The notes beneath the pieces are model-generated. The model saw only the letters and a list, made by a program, of their open reading frames with translations. It had not been told where the DNA came from and did no database searches. Below, one piece after another: positions 33,353 to 42,547 of a stretch of DNA of 64,000 nucleotides. Positions within the stretch are counted from its first letter, which is position 1. Each line of letters opens with the position of its first letter. Location of the stretch: assembly GCA_964590645.1 (NCBI GenBank), contig CAZPYJ010000005.1, positions 106,290 through 170,289 on the forward strand. The letters are read 5' to 3'. Position numbers and translations under genes: made by a program. This DNA comes from JAGNHN01 sp964590645. GTDB lineage: Bacteria; Bacteroidota; Bacteroidia; Bacteroidales; JAGNHN01.

Positions 33353-34945
33353 ATGTTGTCTAAAAGGATACCCCATACCTACGTCATCATCTTCTTCATC
33401 ATTATTCTGGCAGCGGCCTTTACCTGGTTTATCCCCGGAGGTGAATATGTAGCGGTAACAAAGCTGGAAAACGGGCAGGAAAAGACAGAGATGGTTTTTC
33501 AGAATACCGAAAACCATCCCCAGACCTGGCAGGTATTCGCCGCCCTCTATGAAGGCTTCAATCGTCAGTCGGAGATCATCATCCTCATCCTGATGATCGG
33601 AGGGGCCTTCTGGATAATGAACCACAGCAAAGCGATAGATGTAGGCATTCTCTCTTTCCTTAAATACAGCCGTAAGCTGGAGCGCCACCGCTTCATCCGC
33701 CGGCTGGGCGTGGAAAATATCATCATTACCCTGGTGATGCTGATGTTCTCGGTCTTCGGGGCGGTTTTCGGAATGAGTGAGGAGACCATTGCCTTCGTGA
33801 TCATCCTGGTACCCTTGTCCATTTCAATGGGTTACGATTCCATAATCGGTGTTTCGATGGTGTTCGTCGCTGCCGCCCTGGGTTTTGCCGGGGCAGTGCT
33901 GAACCCTTTCACGGTGGGCATCGCCCAGGGCCTTTCCGGACTTCCACTGTTTTCCGGACTGGAATACCGCGTGTTCTGCTGGTTTGTCATTAATATTGTC
34001 GGTATCGCCTGGGTCTTGCGATACGCCGCCAGGGTGAAGAAAAACCCCCGTTGTTCTCCGGTCTATGAGGAAGATGCCTATTGGCGAAACCGGGCCAGGG
34101 AGGAAATCCGGACTACGCATTATCACAGCCCCCGCGCTGCCTGGATTTCCTGGATGGTTTTATGCGGCATCCTCGTGGCATTCAGTGTGTTTTATCCATT
34201 TACGGAAATGAGAATCGGGAATGATATCAGCGCAAACCTGCCGATGTTGCCTTTGCTGACAGGCCTGTTCGCCCTGATGGGCTACTTTTCCCTCCGTAAA
34301 TCCGTACACTTCTACATCCTGGTTCTGCTCATCATTACCATATTGTTTCTGATCGTAGGCGTAATGGGCTATGGCTGGTTTATGATGGAAATCGCCACCC
34401 TCTTTTTCGCAATGGGAATTTTTTCCGGTATTGCAATGGATTATAGTCCAAACCGCATTACCAAACTCTTTACGGAAGGAGCCGGAGATATTCTGTCGGC
34501 AGCTTTGGTGGTAGGCCTGGCCGGGGGTATCATCGTAATCCTGGAGGACGGAAAGGTCATAGACACCATTCTGTTTGTGCTGGCACGTTCAATGGATGGA
34601 GCAGGAAAGTTTGCAGCAGTCAGCCTGATGTATGTCATCCAGACGGTGATCAATGTGGTTATTCCATCGGGCTCAGCCAAGGCTGCCCTTACAATGCCGA
34701 TTATGGCTCCTTTCTCCGATTTGATAGGGCTTTCACGCCAGGCTACTGTGGTGGCTTTCCAGTTTGGAGATGGCTTTACCAATATGATCACCCCTACTTC
34801 AGGCGTACTCATCGGGGTGTTGGGCGTAGCGCGTATCCCATATAATAAATGGGTTAAATGGGTGACACCATTCATTATCGTTTTGATGATTCTGGGATTC
34901 CTCTTATTAATCCCTACAGTGACAATGGAGCTGAATGGTTTCTGA
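33353..34945 (+). CDS. YfcC-family membrane transporter
   Basis: A 530-residue inner-membrane protein with about 12 hydrophobic segments. The start MLSKRIPHTYVIIFFIIILAAAFTWFIPGGEY matches YfcC/C4-dicarboxylate-anaerobic-carrier family proteins, and the conserved parts FGMSEETIAFVIILVPL, GFAGAVLNPFTVGIAQGLSGLP, NVVIPSGSAKAALTMPIMAPFSDL and FQFGDGFTNMITPTSGVL are in place. The family includes uptake or exchange carriers for basic amino acids and dicarboxylates; the substrate here is not known. It starts 2 nt after the GNAT gene, suggesting a two-gene operon. Confidence 0.9.
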   Translation: MLSKRIPHTYVIIFFIIILAAAFTWFIPGGEYVAVTKLENGQEKTEMVFQNTENHPQTWQVFAALYEGFNRQSEIIILILMIGGAFWIMNHSKAIDVGILSFLKYSRKLERHRFIRRLGVENIIITLVMLMFSVFGAVFGMSEETIAFVIILVPLSISMGYDSIIGVSMVFVAAALGFAGAVLNPFTVGIAQGLSGLPLFSGLEYRVFCWFVINIVGIAWVLRYAARVKKNPRCSPVYEEDAYWRNRAREEIRTTHYHSPRAAWISWMVLCGILVAFSVFYPFTEMRIGNDISANLPMLPLLTGLFALMGYFSLRKSVHFYILVLLIITILFLIVGVMGYGWFMMEIATLFFAMGIFSGIAMDYSPNRITKLFTEGAGDILSAALVVGLAGGIIVILEDGKVIDTILFVLARSMDGAGKFAAVSLMYVIQTVINVVIPSGSAKAALTMPIMAPFSDLIGLSRQATVVAFQFGDGFTNMITPTSGVLIGVLGVARIPYNKWVKWVTPFIIVLMILGFLLLIPTVTMELNGF

Positions 34946-34989
34946 TCTGCTTATCATACCTTTAATCCGAATTATACATTTCTGAAAAG

Positions 34990-36111
34990 ATGGGTCCTTC
35001 TCCTGATCTGTTTCCCCTGCTTCCCGGCTGCGTTCCGGATTGTCCGGGCTGTCCGCACCGACAGTGGAGGATGGAGGACAGCCTGGCACAAAAGACGGCC
35101 TTTCTTGCAAGGGTACTGGAACCTTGGCATTCAGTCTTGAAAATGGTGGAGAGCCTGCCGGATGCCCGACGCTGGGCTTACCGTCGCCAGGCAGTATTGC
35201 ACGCACGCTGGGAGGGCCATTGGCTGTACGGCCTGCTTCACCGTGAGGCGCTCATCCCTATCCCTGATTGCCCGGTTCACCATCCCTCCCTGAATGAAAA
35301 TGTGAGGGCACTGACAAGGGAACTCCCTTCCTTTCAGGCGTTTCCTATGGTGAACATTGTGGTGTCCGGTGCGCAGTACAGCCTGGTCATTAAATCAAAT
35401 GCACTTCCACCTACCGATTGGATGCACGAAGAACTGGCCGCAGTATTGCAGCAAAAGGGGATGGAAGCCTGCTGGTTGCACCTTCATCCGGCTGCCGGGA
35501 AAAGAATCTTCGGAAAGGGAGGATGGCATTTGCTTTTTGGAAATGCAGCTACTGAGGATGAGAAGGGATTGCTTTACGGCCCCACCTCCTTTCAGCAGTT
35601 GCTCCCGGATTTGTATGTCCGCTCCCTCGACAGAGCCAGCGCTTTCCTTTTGCCCACTGCTTTCAGTGCAGTCGTCGATCTGTATTGTGGCAATGGGGCT
35701 TCGATGCAAAGGTGGGCGGAAAAGGGCGCCAGGGTGATGGGCGTGGAATGGAGTGGGGAGGCAGTCGGGTTTGCAGCACAGAATGTACCAGAGGCGGAGG
35801 TGCTTCGGGGGCTTTGCCGCGAGCGCATTCCCCAGCTCAATGAATGGGTTTCCCTCCAGAAAAGGGAGAAGAAGCACCTTTTGCTATATGTAAACCCGCC
35901 CCGGACCGGCCTGGAAGAGCAAGTATTATCGTGGATAGTCGGGGAGGCACTGCCGGAAAGAATCGTCTACCTTAGCTGCAGTGCCGGCAGTTTGCGCCGC
36001 GATCTGGACTTGCTGGTGGCAGGAGGATATAGGGTGAAAGAGATACAGCCTTATGATTTCTTCCCACAGACCCGGCACGTAGAATGCCTGGTAAGCTTGG
36101 AACGCGCTTAG
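34990..36111 (+). CDS. TrmA/RlmD-like RNA (uracil-5-)methyltransferase
   Basis: A 373-residue SAM-dependent methyltransferase of the RumA/TrmA group. The N-terminus has a cysteine cluster C14-x3-C18-x2-C21 with a fourth Cys at 94 (PDCPVHHP), matching the iron-sulphur site of the family although the first spacing is shorter than the usual five. YGPTSFQQLLPDLY precedes the methyltransferase domain (VVDLYCGNGA, MGVEWSGEAVGFA, VNPPRTGLEEQVL) and the catalytic region YLSCSAGSLRRDLDLL. It should methylate uridine C5 in tRNA or rRNA; the exact site is not predictable. Confidence 0.87.
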   Translation: MGPSPDLFPLLPGCVPDCPGCPHRQWRMEDSLAQKTAFLARVLEPWHSVLKMVESLPDARRWAYRRQAVLHARWEGHWLYGLLHREALIPIPDCPVHHPSLNENVRALTRELPSFQAFPMVNIVVSGAQYSLVIKSNALPPTDWMHEELAAVLQQKGMEACWLHLHPAAGKRIFGKGGWHLLFGNAATEDEKGLLYGPTSFQQLLPDLYVRSLDRASAFLLPTAFSAVVDLYCGNGASMQRWAEKGARVMGVEWSGEAVGFAAQNVPEAEVLRGLCRERIPQLNEWVSLQKREKKHLLLYVNPPRTGLEEQVLSWIVGEALPERIVYLSCSAGSLRRDLDLLVAGGYRVKEIQPYDFFPQTRHVECLVSLERA

Positions 36112-36221
36112 TATCTACCGAAATCTGCGGGAAATATTTTTGAGTGTAGTTGCTGACTGAGGATAAGATAAACACTGAGATTATTGAAGAATGCCAGGAT
36201 GTTACAATAGACCAAGGGTAT

Positions 36222-37274
36222 ATGAAAGATCAAATCCACATTTTTCATTTCTCCGGAACGGGAAACGCCCGTAAAGCAGCCGACTGGATTGCAGAGGAAA
36301 GCCGTAATCAGGGCTGGGATTGCCATCTGCATAATCTCAATACAGCTGAAAGGAAAATGCCTGATCCCCTGCCACCAGGCCTCCTCCTCGGCTTCTCCTT
36401 TCCAACACACGGCTTTAATGCCCCGCCTCTGGTCCTGAAGTATTTAGCGAAATTCCCACAAGGTAAAAACCGGGTTTTCCTGCTCAATACCCGCGCAGGA
36501 ATGAAACTGTCGAAGCAGCACCTGCCCGGCATAGGTGGAATGGCTCTTTGGATCCCCTTTCTGATCCTCTGGTGGAAAGGATACAAAGTGCGGGGCTTCC
36601 GGCCCCTGGATATGCCCTCCAACTGGATATCCCTCCACCCGGGACTGCGTTCCGTTGTAGTGGCATCCATCCATCAACGTTGCCACCAAACCCTCATCCG
36701 TTTCACACGGCGTTTCCTGCAAGGCAAAACGGAATGGGCAGGACTGCGCTGGCTCCCCATCGATCTACCCCTGATTCCCATCACCTTCCTGTATTATGCA
36801 TTTGGACGCTTCTTTCTTGCCAAAACATTCATCGCCAGCCATAAATGTACACAGTGTAGTAAATGCATCCACGATTGTCCGGTGCAGGCGATAGCTTATG
36901 TGAATGGAAGGCCCTACTGGAAGTTCCGTTGTGAAAGCTGTATGCAGTGTATGAATCACTGCCCGGAACGCGCCATCGAGACCGCTCACGGTTTCTCCAT
37001 TCTTTTGTGGTGGATCATTTTTTCCATACTGCCCGCCACAGTTTTTACCTATGTTTTCAATGATCCCCTCAGGCAATGGGTATTATCGTCGTCCTTTGCC
37101 TCTTCGCTGACTTATTGGTTGAATATCGCCCTGGGCCTCCTCTTAGCCTGGATTGCTTACCACCTGTTGAACTGGTCTTTGCGTTTCCATTGGATGCAAA
37201 AACTGATCCTTTGGACGAGTTTCACTCATTTTCCATTCTGGCGCCGCTACCGGGCAGACGGAAAAACTGTTTAA
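36222..37274 (+). CDS. EFR1-type flavodoxin-ferredoxin membrane protein
   Basis: About 350 residues from the ATG at 36222 (MKDQIHIFHFSGTGNA); an ATG at 36150 would add 24 unrelated residues. The flavodoxin-like FMN loop FSGTGNARKAADW is at about 9-21, followed by GFSFPTHGFNAPPLV. Two 4Fe-4S motifs, CTQCSKCIHDCP and CESCMQCMNHCP, lie at about 208-250, and two membrane helices follow at the C-terminus (WWIIFSILPATVFTYVF; LTYWLNIALGLLLAWIAYHLL). The arrangement fits EFR1-family proteins, which probably carry electrons at the membrane. The partner is unknown. Converges with the SpoU-type methyltransferase gene, with 1 nt between stops. Confidence 0.87.
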   Translation: MKDQIHIFHFSGTGNARKAADWIAEESRNQGWDCHLHNLNTAERKMPDPLPPGLLLGFSFPTHGFNAPPLVLKYLAKFPQGKNRVFLLNTRAGMKLSKQHLPGIGGMALWIPFLILWWKGYKVRGFRPLDMPSNWISLHPGLRSVVVASIHQRCHQTLIRFTRRFLQGKTEWAGLRWLPIDLPLIPITFLYYAFGRFFLAKTFIASHKCTQCSKCIHDCPVQAIAYVNGRPYWKFRCESCMQCMNHCPERAIETAHGFSILLWWIIFSILPATVFTYVFNDPLRQWVLSSSFASSLTYWLNIALGLLLAWIAYHLLNWSLRFHWMQKLILWTSFTHFPFWRRYRADGKTV

Positions 37275-37275
37275 A

Positions 37276-38070
37276 TCATAATGATCGCTGTCGGAGGGCT
37301 TCGAAAGCGAGTACGGCTGCGCTTACCGACACATTGAGGGAATCGGCAATACCCCGCATAGGGATGATTATGGAAACATCGGCCGCAGTAAGCCATTGCT
37401 GACTGATTCCCTGTGCCTCGGTACCCAGCACCAGGGCGGTGGCGCGGCAAAGGTCGGCTGAGGTGTAGGGATAAGATGCTTGCAATGAAGTGGTAAGGAT
37501 TTGGATCTGACGCGCTTTCAGAAAAGCGATGACTTCCTGACTCTCTGATCGTGCCAGGGGAACCGAGAAGATGGTCCCCGTACTGGAGCGAATCACATTG
37601 GGGTGGTAAAGGTCGGTTTGTTCATCGCACACGATCACGGCATCTAGCCCGGCAGCATCGGCCGTGCGCAGGACGGCGCCCAGATTGCCAGGCTTTTCAA
37701 TGGCTTCCAACACAAGAATCAAGGCATTTGAATTCAATGCGAGATCGGCCAGGAGGTGGGCTTTCTGTTTCATTACTGCAATGATGCCCTGGGTGTTGTC
37801 GCGATACGCTACTTTGGCGTACGCCTGCTCGCTTAGCGCGAAAGCATCTGTTTCGGCCGGGTCAAACTTCAGGTTTTTCAGCTGCGCTTCCGGAAAGATA
37901 TGCGGGCAGAAGAAGATGCTTTCGGCCTGATATCCCATACGCAGTGCGCGTTCCACTTCACGGACTCCTTCCACACAAAACAATCCGGTTTTTCTGCGCT
38001 CCGAAGATTTATACATCAAAGGCAGCAAGGCCTTGATCCGGGGATTCTGTGGGGAAGTGATCTGCATCAT
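37276..38070 (-). CDS. TrmH/SpoU-family RNA 2'-O-methyltransferase
   Basis: A 264-residue SPOUT methyltransferase. The N-terminal substrate-binding part (ITSPQNPRIKALLPLMYKSSERR ... LFCVEGVREVERAL, about 4-45) is followed by the trefoil-knot domain with ILVLEAIEKPGNLGAVLRTADAAGLDAVIV (motif 1, including the catalytic Asn and Arg), LVLGTEAQGIS (motif 2) and IIPMRGIADSLNVSVSAAVLAFEALRQ (motif 3). Such enzymes 2'-O-methylate a ribose in rRNA or tRNA. The 281 bp upstream to asd (38071-38351) are AT-rich and hold no gene that I can see. Confidence 0.93.
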   Translation of the reverse strand: MMQITSPQNPRIKALLPLMYKSSERRKTGLFCVEGVREVERALRMGYQAESIFFCPHIFPEAQLKNLKFDPAETDAFALSEQAYAKVAYRDNTQGIIAVMKQKAHLLADLALNSNALILVLEAIEKPGNLGAVLRTADAAGLDAVIVCDEQTDLYHPNVIRSSTGTIFSVPLARSESQEVIAFLKARQIQILTTSLQASYPYTSADLCRATALVLGTEAQGISQQWLTAADVSIIIPMRGIADSLNVSVSAAVLAFEALRQRSL

Positions 38071-38351
38071 CGGGCTAAGTAATTTCAGGATATCTGTAAT
38101 CTAACCGAAAACATACTCTTGGTTATGGCATCTGAGACCCTGCATCCAAGGTGATTTATTCTGCGATCCATCGAATCGAATGCTTAAATAAAAATGCTCA
38201 TAATTAAGAAAACGACAAAATATCTTAATTAAAGGCAATGTAGTTAAGAAGATAGTGGTATTTCTTTAATAAGGAATGTCGTATTGCACCTATATTTTCT
38301 TTCACGGGATTTTCAGGGTCCAGGTAGCATTGCCGGGGATATGCCCCTATC

Positions 38352-39353
38352 CTAGACATAAGCTTCGGTAATCAGCCATTCCGCAATCTGGATAGCATTG
38401 GTGGCCGCGCCTTTGCGCAGGTTGTCGGCCACCACCCAGAGCTGGAGCGTATTTTTTTCGGAAGGATCCACGCGCAGGCGTCCGATAAAGACCGCATCCT
38501 GCCCGGTGGCCATCAAGGGCATCGGATAAATATGGGAAGTCGGCTCATCCTGCATTTCCAGGCCGGGGGTGGAAGTGAGCAAATGCCTCACCGCTTCCAG
38601 GGTAAAGGGCTTTTTGAAACTGACATTGATAGCTTCCGAATGCCCGAATTCCACCGGCACACGCACTACGGTGGCGGCAATGCGGATGCTTGCATCTCCC
38701 AGGATTTTTCGGGTTTCAAGTACCAGCTTCTCTTCTTCTGTGGTGCTGCCATCCGGCAGAAAATGCCCTCCCTGTGGGATAAGATTGCGATCAATGGGAT
38801 GGGGGTAGGCCCTTGGACCGCTTTTCCCCTGTCGTTCATTGTATAGCTGCACCATTCCCGGCATTCCCGATCCGCTTACACTTTGGTAAGTGGAAACGAC
38901 GATGCGATCACATTGATAGGCACGATGCAGGGGCGCCAGGGCTGCCACCATCTGGATGGTGGAACAGTTCGGATTGGCGATAAGGTAATGATCCTTCCGG
39001 ATGCTATGGGCATTGATCTCCGGCACCACCAGGGGCACTGCCGGGTCTTTTCTCCAGGCTGATGAATTATCAATCACATAAACCCCTTTTTCGGCAAAGC
39101 GGGGTGCCCAGGAAAGCGAGGCTTCTGCCCCCGCAGAGAAAAGAGCAATATCGGCCCCCGCATTCAGGGCTTCTTCCGGAGACACTACGCGAAGGGATTG
39201 CCCGGCGAAGGTCAGGGTTTTGCCTTTTGAACGCGTCGAGGCCGCCAACAACAATTCTATATTGTTGAATGCCAGGGATCCCAGGCGCTCCTCCAGCACC
39301 TTCATCATAGTCCTTCCAACCAGTCCGGTAGCCCCGAAAATTAATATTTTCAT
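38352..39353 (-). CDS. asd: Aspartate-semialdehyde dehydrogenase
   Basis: A 333-residue NADPH-dependent enzyme that makes aspartate semialdehyde for lysine/diaminopimelate, threonine and methionine synthesis. The start at 39353 gives MKILIFGATGLVGRT with the cofactor loop at residues 6-13; an ATG 48 nt upstream would add unrelated residues. The active site is IANPNCSTIQM (catalytic Cys in NCST) and EFGHSEAINVSF carries the binding His; VVSTYQSVSGSGMPGM is also characteristic. A TACCTTTG promoter element (39406-39399 on this strand) lies 45 nt upstream. Divergent from the lamin-tail-domain gene. Confidence 0.97.
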   Translation of the reverse strand: MKILIFGATGLVGRTMMKVLEERLGSLAFNNIELLLAASTRSKGKTLTFAGQSLRVVSPEEALNAGADIALFSAGAEASLSWAPRFAEKGVYVIDNSSAWRKDPAVPLVVPEINAHSIRKDHYLIANPNCSTIQMVAALAPLHRAYQCDRIVVSTYQSVSGSGMPGMVQLYNERQGKSGPRAYPHPIDRNLIPQGGHFLPDGSTTEEEKLVLETRKILGDASIRIAATVVRVPVEFGHSEAINVSFKKPFTLEAVRHLLTSTPGLEMQDEPTSHIYPMPLMATGQDAVFIGRLRVDPSEKNTLQLWVVADNLRKGAATNAIQIAEWLITEAYV

Positions 39354-39412
39354 TTTTTTCTCCGCTTTGAGGGGGGTAAAACGTCTATTTAGGCAAATCA
39401 AAGGTAGTGATT

Positions 39413-42004
39413 ATGCGACGCTTCGTTCCTGCACTTCTCTTCTTCTATTTCCTACAGGCTTCTTCTCTGCAGGGACAGCTTGTCGAGTACTTCACCGATG
39501 GGGAGTTGGGGGCGGATCCGCCCTGGTTTGGGGATACCGCCGATTTCCGGGTCAACGCAGAAGGGATGTTGCAGTTGAATGCGGCTGCCGCCGGCAGTTC
39601 GACGATCTACACTGCTAACAGTCTTTGCGACAGCACGGAGTGGTTGTTCCGGATCCGCCTCGGCTTCTCTCCTTCTTCCAACAATTTCGCCCGGGTCTAT
39701 CTGATGGCCGACTCATTGGGTCCGGCAGGTCCTTTCCACGGCTACTATCTGCAGTTGGGCGAAAGTGGAAGCGCCGATGCCCTTGTCCTTTGTCGTGACA
39801 GTGCCGGACAGCATCACACCCTATGCAGGGGGCCCGATGGACAAATCGCCAGTGCATTCGATCTCGAAGTCAAGGTTATGAGGAGCAGAAAGGGTGCCTG
39901 GGATCTATTTGCCAAAAATATGGGAAGTACAGACTATCTATGGTTGGCGGGGGCCACAGACAGCACAGTGAGCACAAGCCGCTGGTTTTCCTTTGCAGCC
40001 CAATATACTGCCAGCAACACCTCTGCATTTTATCTGGATGATATTCAGATCAGGGAGGTGTATGTGGATACACTGCCTCCTGCTCTGGAGGGATTGAGTT
40101 TGCTTAATCGCCGGGAAATCCTGTTGCAGGCTTCGGAGCCCCTGGATGCCGGTGCGTTGGACCCTGCTCGATATGTGTTGCATCCTGCAGGCATACAGGC
40201 GGATAGCGTGGTGCAAGATGCAATGGATCTCAGCCGTATTCGACTGCGATATAATAATGTCCTGCCCAATGGAGCCTATCGCCTGGAGATTGCTTTATGG
40301 TGCGATCCGGACAGCAATTGCGCAACGGGACTGGGGGACAGCCTGCACATCCGTTTTCCGGAAACCTGGGATGTGGTTTTCAATGAGATTATGATGGACG
40401 AAGATCCGGCACCTTACGGGCTGCCTCCAACAGAATATGTTGAACTCATCAACCGCTGCGATCGGGCCTATGTGTTGGAAGGATGGACTTTGCACATCAA
40501 CCAGAGTATGAAGTACTTACCCACCATCCTTCTGGAAGCCCAAGGGAAAGCCGTTATTGTCGCCAGTGCTTCGGGCTGGGAATCCTATTCCAATATTTAT
40601 CCACTCTACGGGATGAACCTGCCCAATGAGAGCGCCAGCCTTTTGCTGAAAGATGAGGAAGGCCAGGTAATGGCAGGATTAGACTATAGCAAGTCGTGGT
40701 TTCAGGACAAATTCAGGGAACAGGGGGGATGGTCGCTCGAGCAGATCGATGCGGATCGTCCCTGGGACTGGCAAGGGAATTGGGCCGGCAGCCTGGATCC
40801 ACGGGGAGGCACCCCGGGAGAAACCAATAGCCGGGCAGCCATTCTTCCCGATCTGAATGCGCCCGCCGTGCTGCGTCTCTATCCCCTGGGTTCCGGCAAT
40901 CTGAAGATCTGCTTCTCGGAACCAATGGATCCGGCTTCTCTGACTAAGACAGAAAACTATACCATCCTTCCCGAGAAGCATACTGTGGTGGTCGCCCGGC
41001 CCGCCGCCGCCCTGCATCAAAGTGTCATCCTGGATCTCAATCCCGCTCCTGACAGTTTGATTGTTCACCAGCTCAGGCTGAGTGAACACCTCCGTGATCT
41101 GAGCGGCAATCCCCCAGACAGCCTTTGGCATTCCTTTGGGTATCCGGTATTGCCACAAAGCAATGATATCATAATCAACGAATTGCTTTTTAACCCCTGG
41201 CCGGGGGGGGAAGATTTTGTAGAGATATATAACCGTACTGACAAAGTCTTCGATCTCCAATGGCTGCGGCTTTGCGGGCGGGATCCGGCAAGCGGTGAAA
41301 TCACCAAAGTATGCCGGATTACTTCCGACAGCCTTTTATTGCTCCCGGGGGCTTACCGTGTGTTGACCCCTGATATTGAGGGCGTAATGGCGTTCTATCC
41401 ACACGGCCGCCTTTCCGTCTTTTCTGAGATCAAAAGCGACTTCCCCTCTTTTCCCGATAAGGAAGGCAGCCTGGCTCTGGCCCTGTATTCAGGAGAGGTG
41501 ATAGATCAGTGGTCCTACACAGAAAAAATGCACTCTCCTTATGTCGGAAATCCGGAAGGGGTCTCCCTGGAGCGCATTTCGCCTGACAAGCCAACTCACC
41601 TTGAGCGCAACTGGACGTCGGCACCCTGGAATAATGGCAGTGCCAGTCCGGGGAGAAAGAACAGACAGACGATGCCGGGATCATTGTCAGAGGCTGCATT
41701 TCAGCTGGTTCCGGAAGCCATCTCTCCCAATGGGGATGGACAAGACGATTTTTTTACAATAAAATGCCATCCATCGGTTCCCGGAAGCCTGATGAATATC
41801 CGGGTTTATTCCGAATCCGGAATGCTGGTCCGAACCCTGGCCTATGCCAAAGCAATGGCAGGTACGGAAAGCCTGATCTGGACCGGGGATGACGAATACG
41901 GCAATCGCTTGCCACCGGGTCGATACATCTTTCTGGCTCAATTCTTCCTGCCCGATGGACAGGCGCAACGCTTCAAAGAAGTCCGTTGGGTCCTTCCCCG
42001 TTAA
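39413..42004 (+). CDS. Secreted lamin-tail-domain protein with gliding-type C-terminus
   Basis: About 863 residues, signal peptide MRRFVPALLFFYFLQASSLQG (a GTG two codons upstream is less likely). An N-terminal beta-sandwich is followed by at least two lamin-tail domains: one near 320-465 (VVFNEIMMDEDPAP ... YVELINRCDRAYVLEGWTLHIN), one near 583-745 (IIINELLFNPWPGGEDFVEIYNRTDK). The end carries a C-terminal domain resembling gliding-motility/type IX secretion sorting modules (AISPNGDGQDDFFTIKC, VYSESGMLVRTLAY, WTGDDEYGNRLPPGRYIF). Secretion by the type IX system and a role at the cell surface are inferred; no enzymatic domain was seen. Confidence 0.85.
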   Translation: MRRFVPALLFFYFLQASSLQGQLVEYFTDGELGADPPWFGDTADFRVNAEGMLQLNAAAAGSSTIYTANSLCDSTEWLFRIRLGFSPSSNNFARVYLMADSLGPAGPFHGYYLQLGESGSADALVLCRDSAGQHHTLCRGPDGQIASAFDLEVKVMRSRKGAWDLFAKNMGSTDYLWLAGATDSTVSTSRWFSFAAQYTASNTSAFYLDDIQIREVYVDTLPPALEGLSLLNRREILLQASEPLDAGALDPARYVLHPAGIQADSVVQDAMDLSRIRLRYNNVLPNGAYRLEIALWCDPDSNCATGLGDSLHIRFPETWDVVFNEIMMDEDPAPYGLPPTEYVELINRCDRAYVLEGWTLHINQSMKYLPTILLEAQGKAVIVASASGWESYSNIYPLYGMNLPNESASLLLKDEEGQVMAGLDYSKSWFQDKFREQGGWSLEQIDADRPWDWQGNWAGSLDPRGGTPGETNSRAAILPDLNAPAVLRLYPLGSGNLKICFSEPMDPASLTKTENYTILPEKHTVVVARPAAALHQSVILDLNPAPDSLIVHQLRLSEHLRDLSGNPPDSLWHSFGYPVLPQSNDIIINELLFNPWPGGEDFVEIYNRTDKVFDLQWLRLCGRDPASGEITKVCRITSDSLLLLPGAYRVLTPDIEGVMAFYPHGRLSVFSEIKSDFPSFPDKEGSLALALYSGEVIDQWSYTEKMHSPYVGNPEGVSLERISPDKPTHLERNWTSAPWNNGSASPGRKNRQTMPGSLSEAAFQLVPEAISPNGDGQDDFFTIKCHPSVPGSLMNIRVYSESGMLVRTLAYAKAMAGTESLIWTGDDEYGNRLPPGRYIFLAQFFLPDGQAQRFKEVRWVLPR

Positions 42005-42030
42005 ATTCTCTTAAAGCTTTCCTGATCTTC

Positions 42031-42087
42031 TTGGTCTTCATAAAAAAAGACCATACCTTTGTATTCCTTTATAAGAATTATTCTTAT
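42031..42087 (+). promoter_or_regulatory. Promoter and PerR/Fur-box-like palindrome
   Basis: TTGG (42031-42034), a 19-nt spacer and TACCTTTG (42054-42061) form a Bacteroidota promoter. A perfect 17-nt palindrome ATAAGAATTATTCTTAT (42071-42087) covers the start region and ends 13 nt before the regulator ATG, resembling a PerR box. Confidence 0.75.
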
Positions 42088-42100
42088 CAGAGAAAGCAAT

Positions 42101-42547
42101 ATGAAATATGAACAGCTGAAGGAGAAGTTAGCTGCCAATAATCTGAAAATCACGCCCCAGCGGATTGCAGTATTGGAAGCAGTAAACAAGTTGCAAAACC
42201 ATCCTTCCACAGAAAGGGTGATTGCACATATTCAAAAAAGCCATCCCAACATCGCCATCGGAACGGTGTATAAAATACTGGAGACCTTTGCCCAGAAGGG
42301 TATCATAAGCAAGGTGAATACCAGCCAGGAGAAGATGCGCTACGATGCCATTACGCAAAAGCATCATCATTTGTATTCCATCGATGATGATCATATTGAA
42401 GACTATTTTGACGAAGATCTGAATGATATGCTGGAGAAGTATTTTGACCAGAAAAAGATTCCGGGTTTCCGGATTCAGGATATCCGTGTAGAGATACGCG
42501 GAGCCTTTCAGAAATCAATTAATCATTCACCACAAAACCCATTATGA
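42101..42547 (+). CDS. perR: Fur-family transcriptional regulator (PerR-like)
   Basis: A 148-residue metal-dependent repressor; start at 42101 (MKYEQLKEKLAANNLKITPQR). The winged-helix recognition region reads LKITPQRIAVLEAVNKLQNHPSTERVIAHIQ (about 15-45) and IAIGTVYKILETFAQKGII; the regulatory histidines are in YDAITQKHHHLYSIDDD. No paired CxxC zinc cysteines are seen. With a ferritin-like protein and a peroxiredoxin immediately downstream and a palindrome over its promoter, a peroxide-sensing PerR role is likely. The stop overlaps the next start (ATGA). Confidence 0.88.
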   Translation: MKYEQLKEKLAANNLKITPQRIAVLEAVNKLQNHPSTERVIAHIQKSHPNIAIGTVYKILETFAQKGIISKVNTSQEKMRYDAITQKHHHLYSIDDDHIEDYFDEDLNDMLEKYFDQKKIPGFRIQDIRVEIRGAFQKSINHSPQNPL

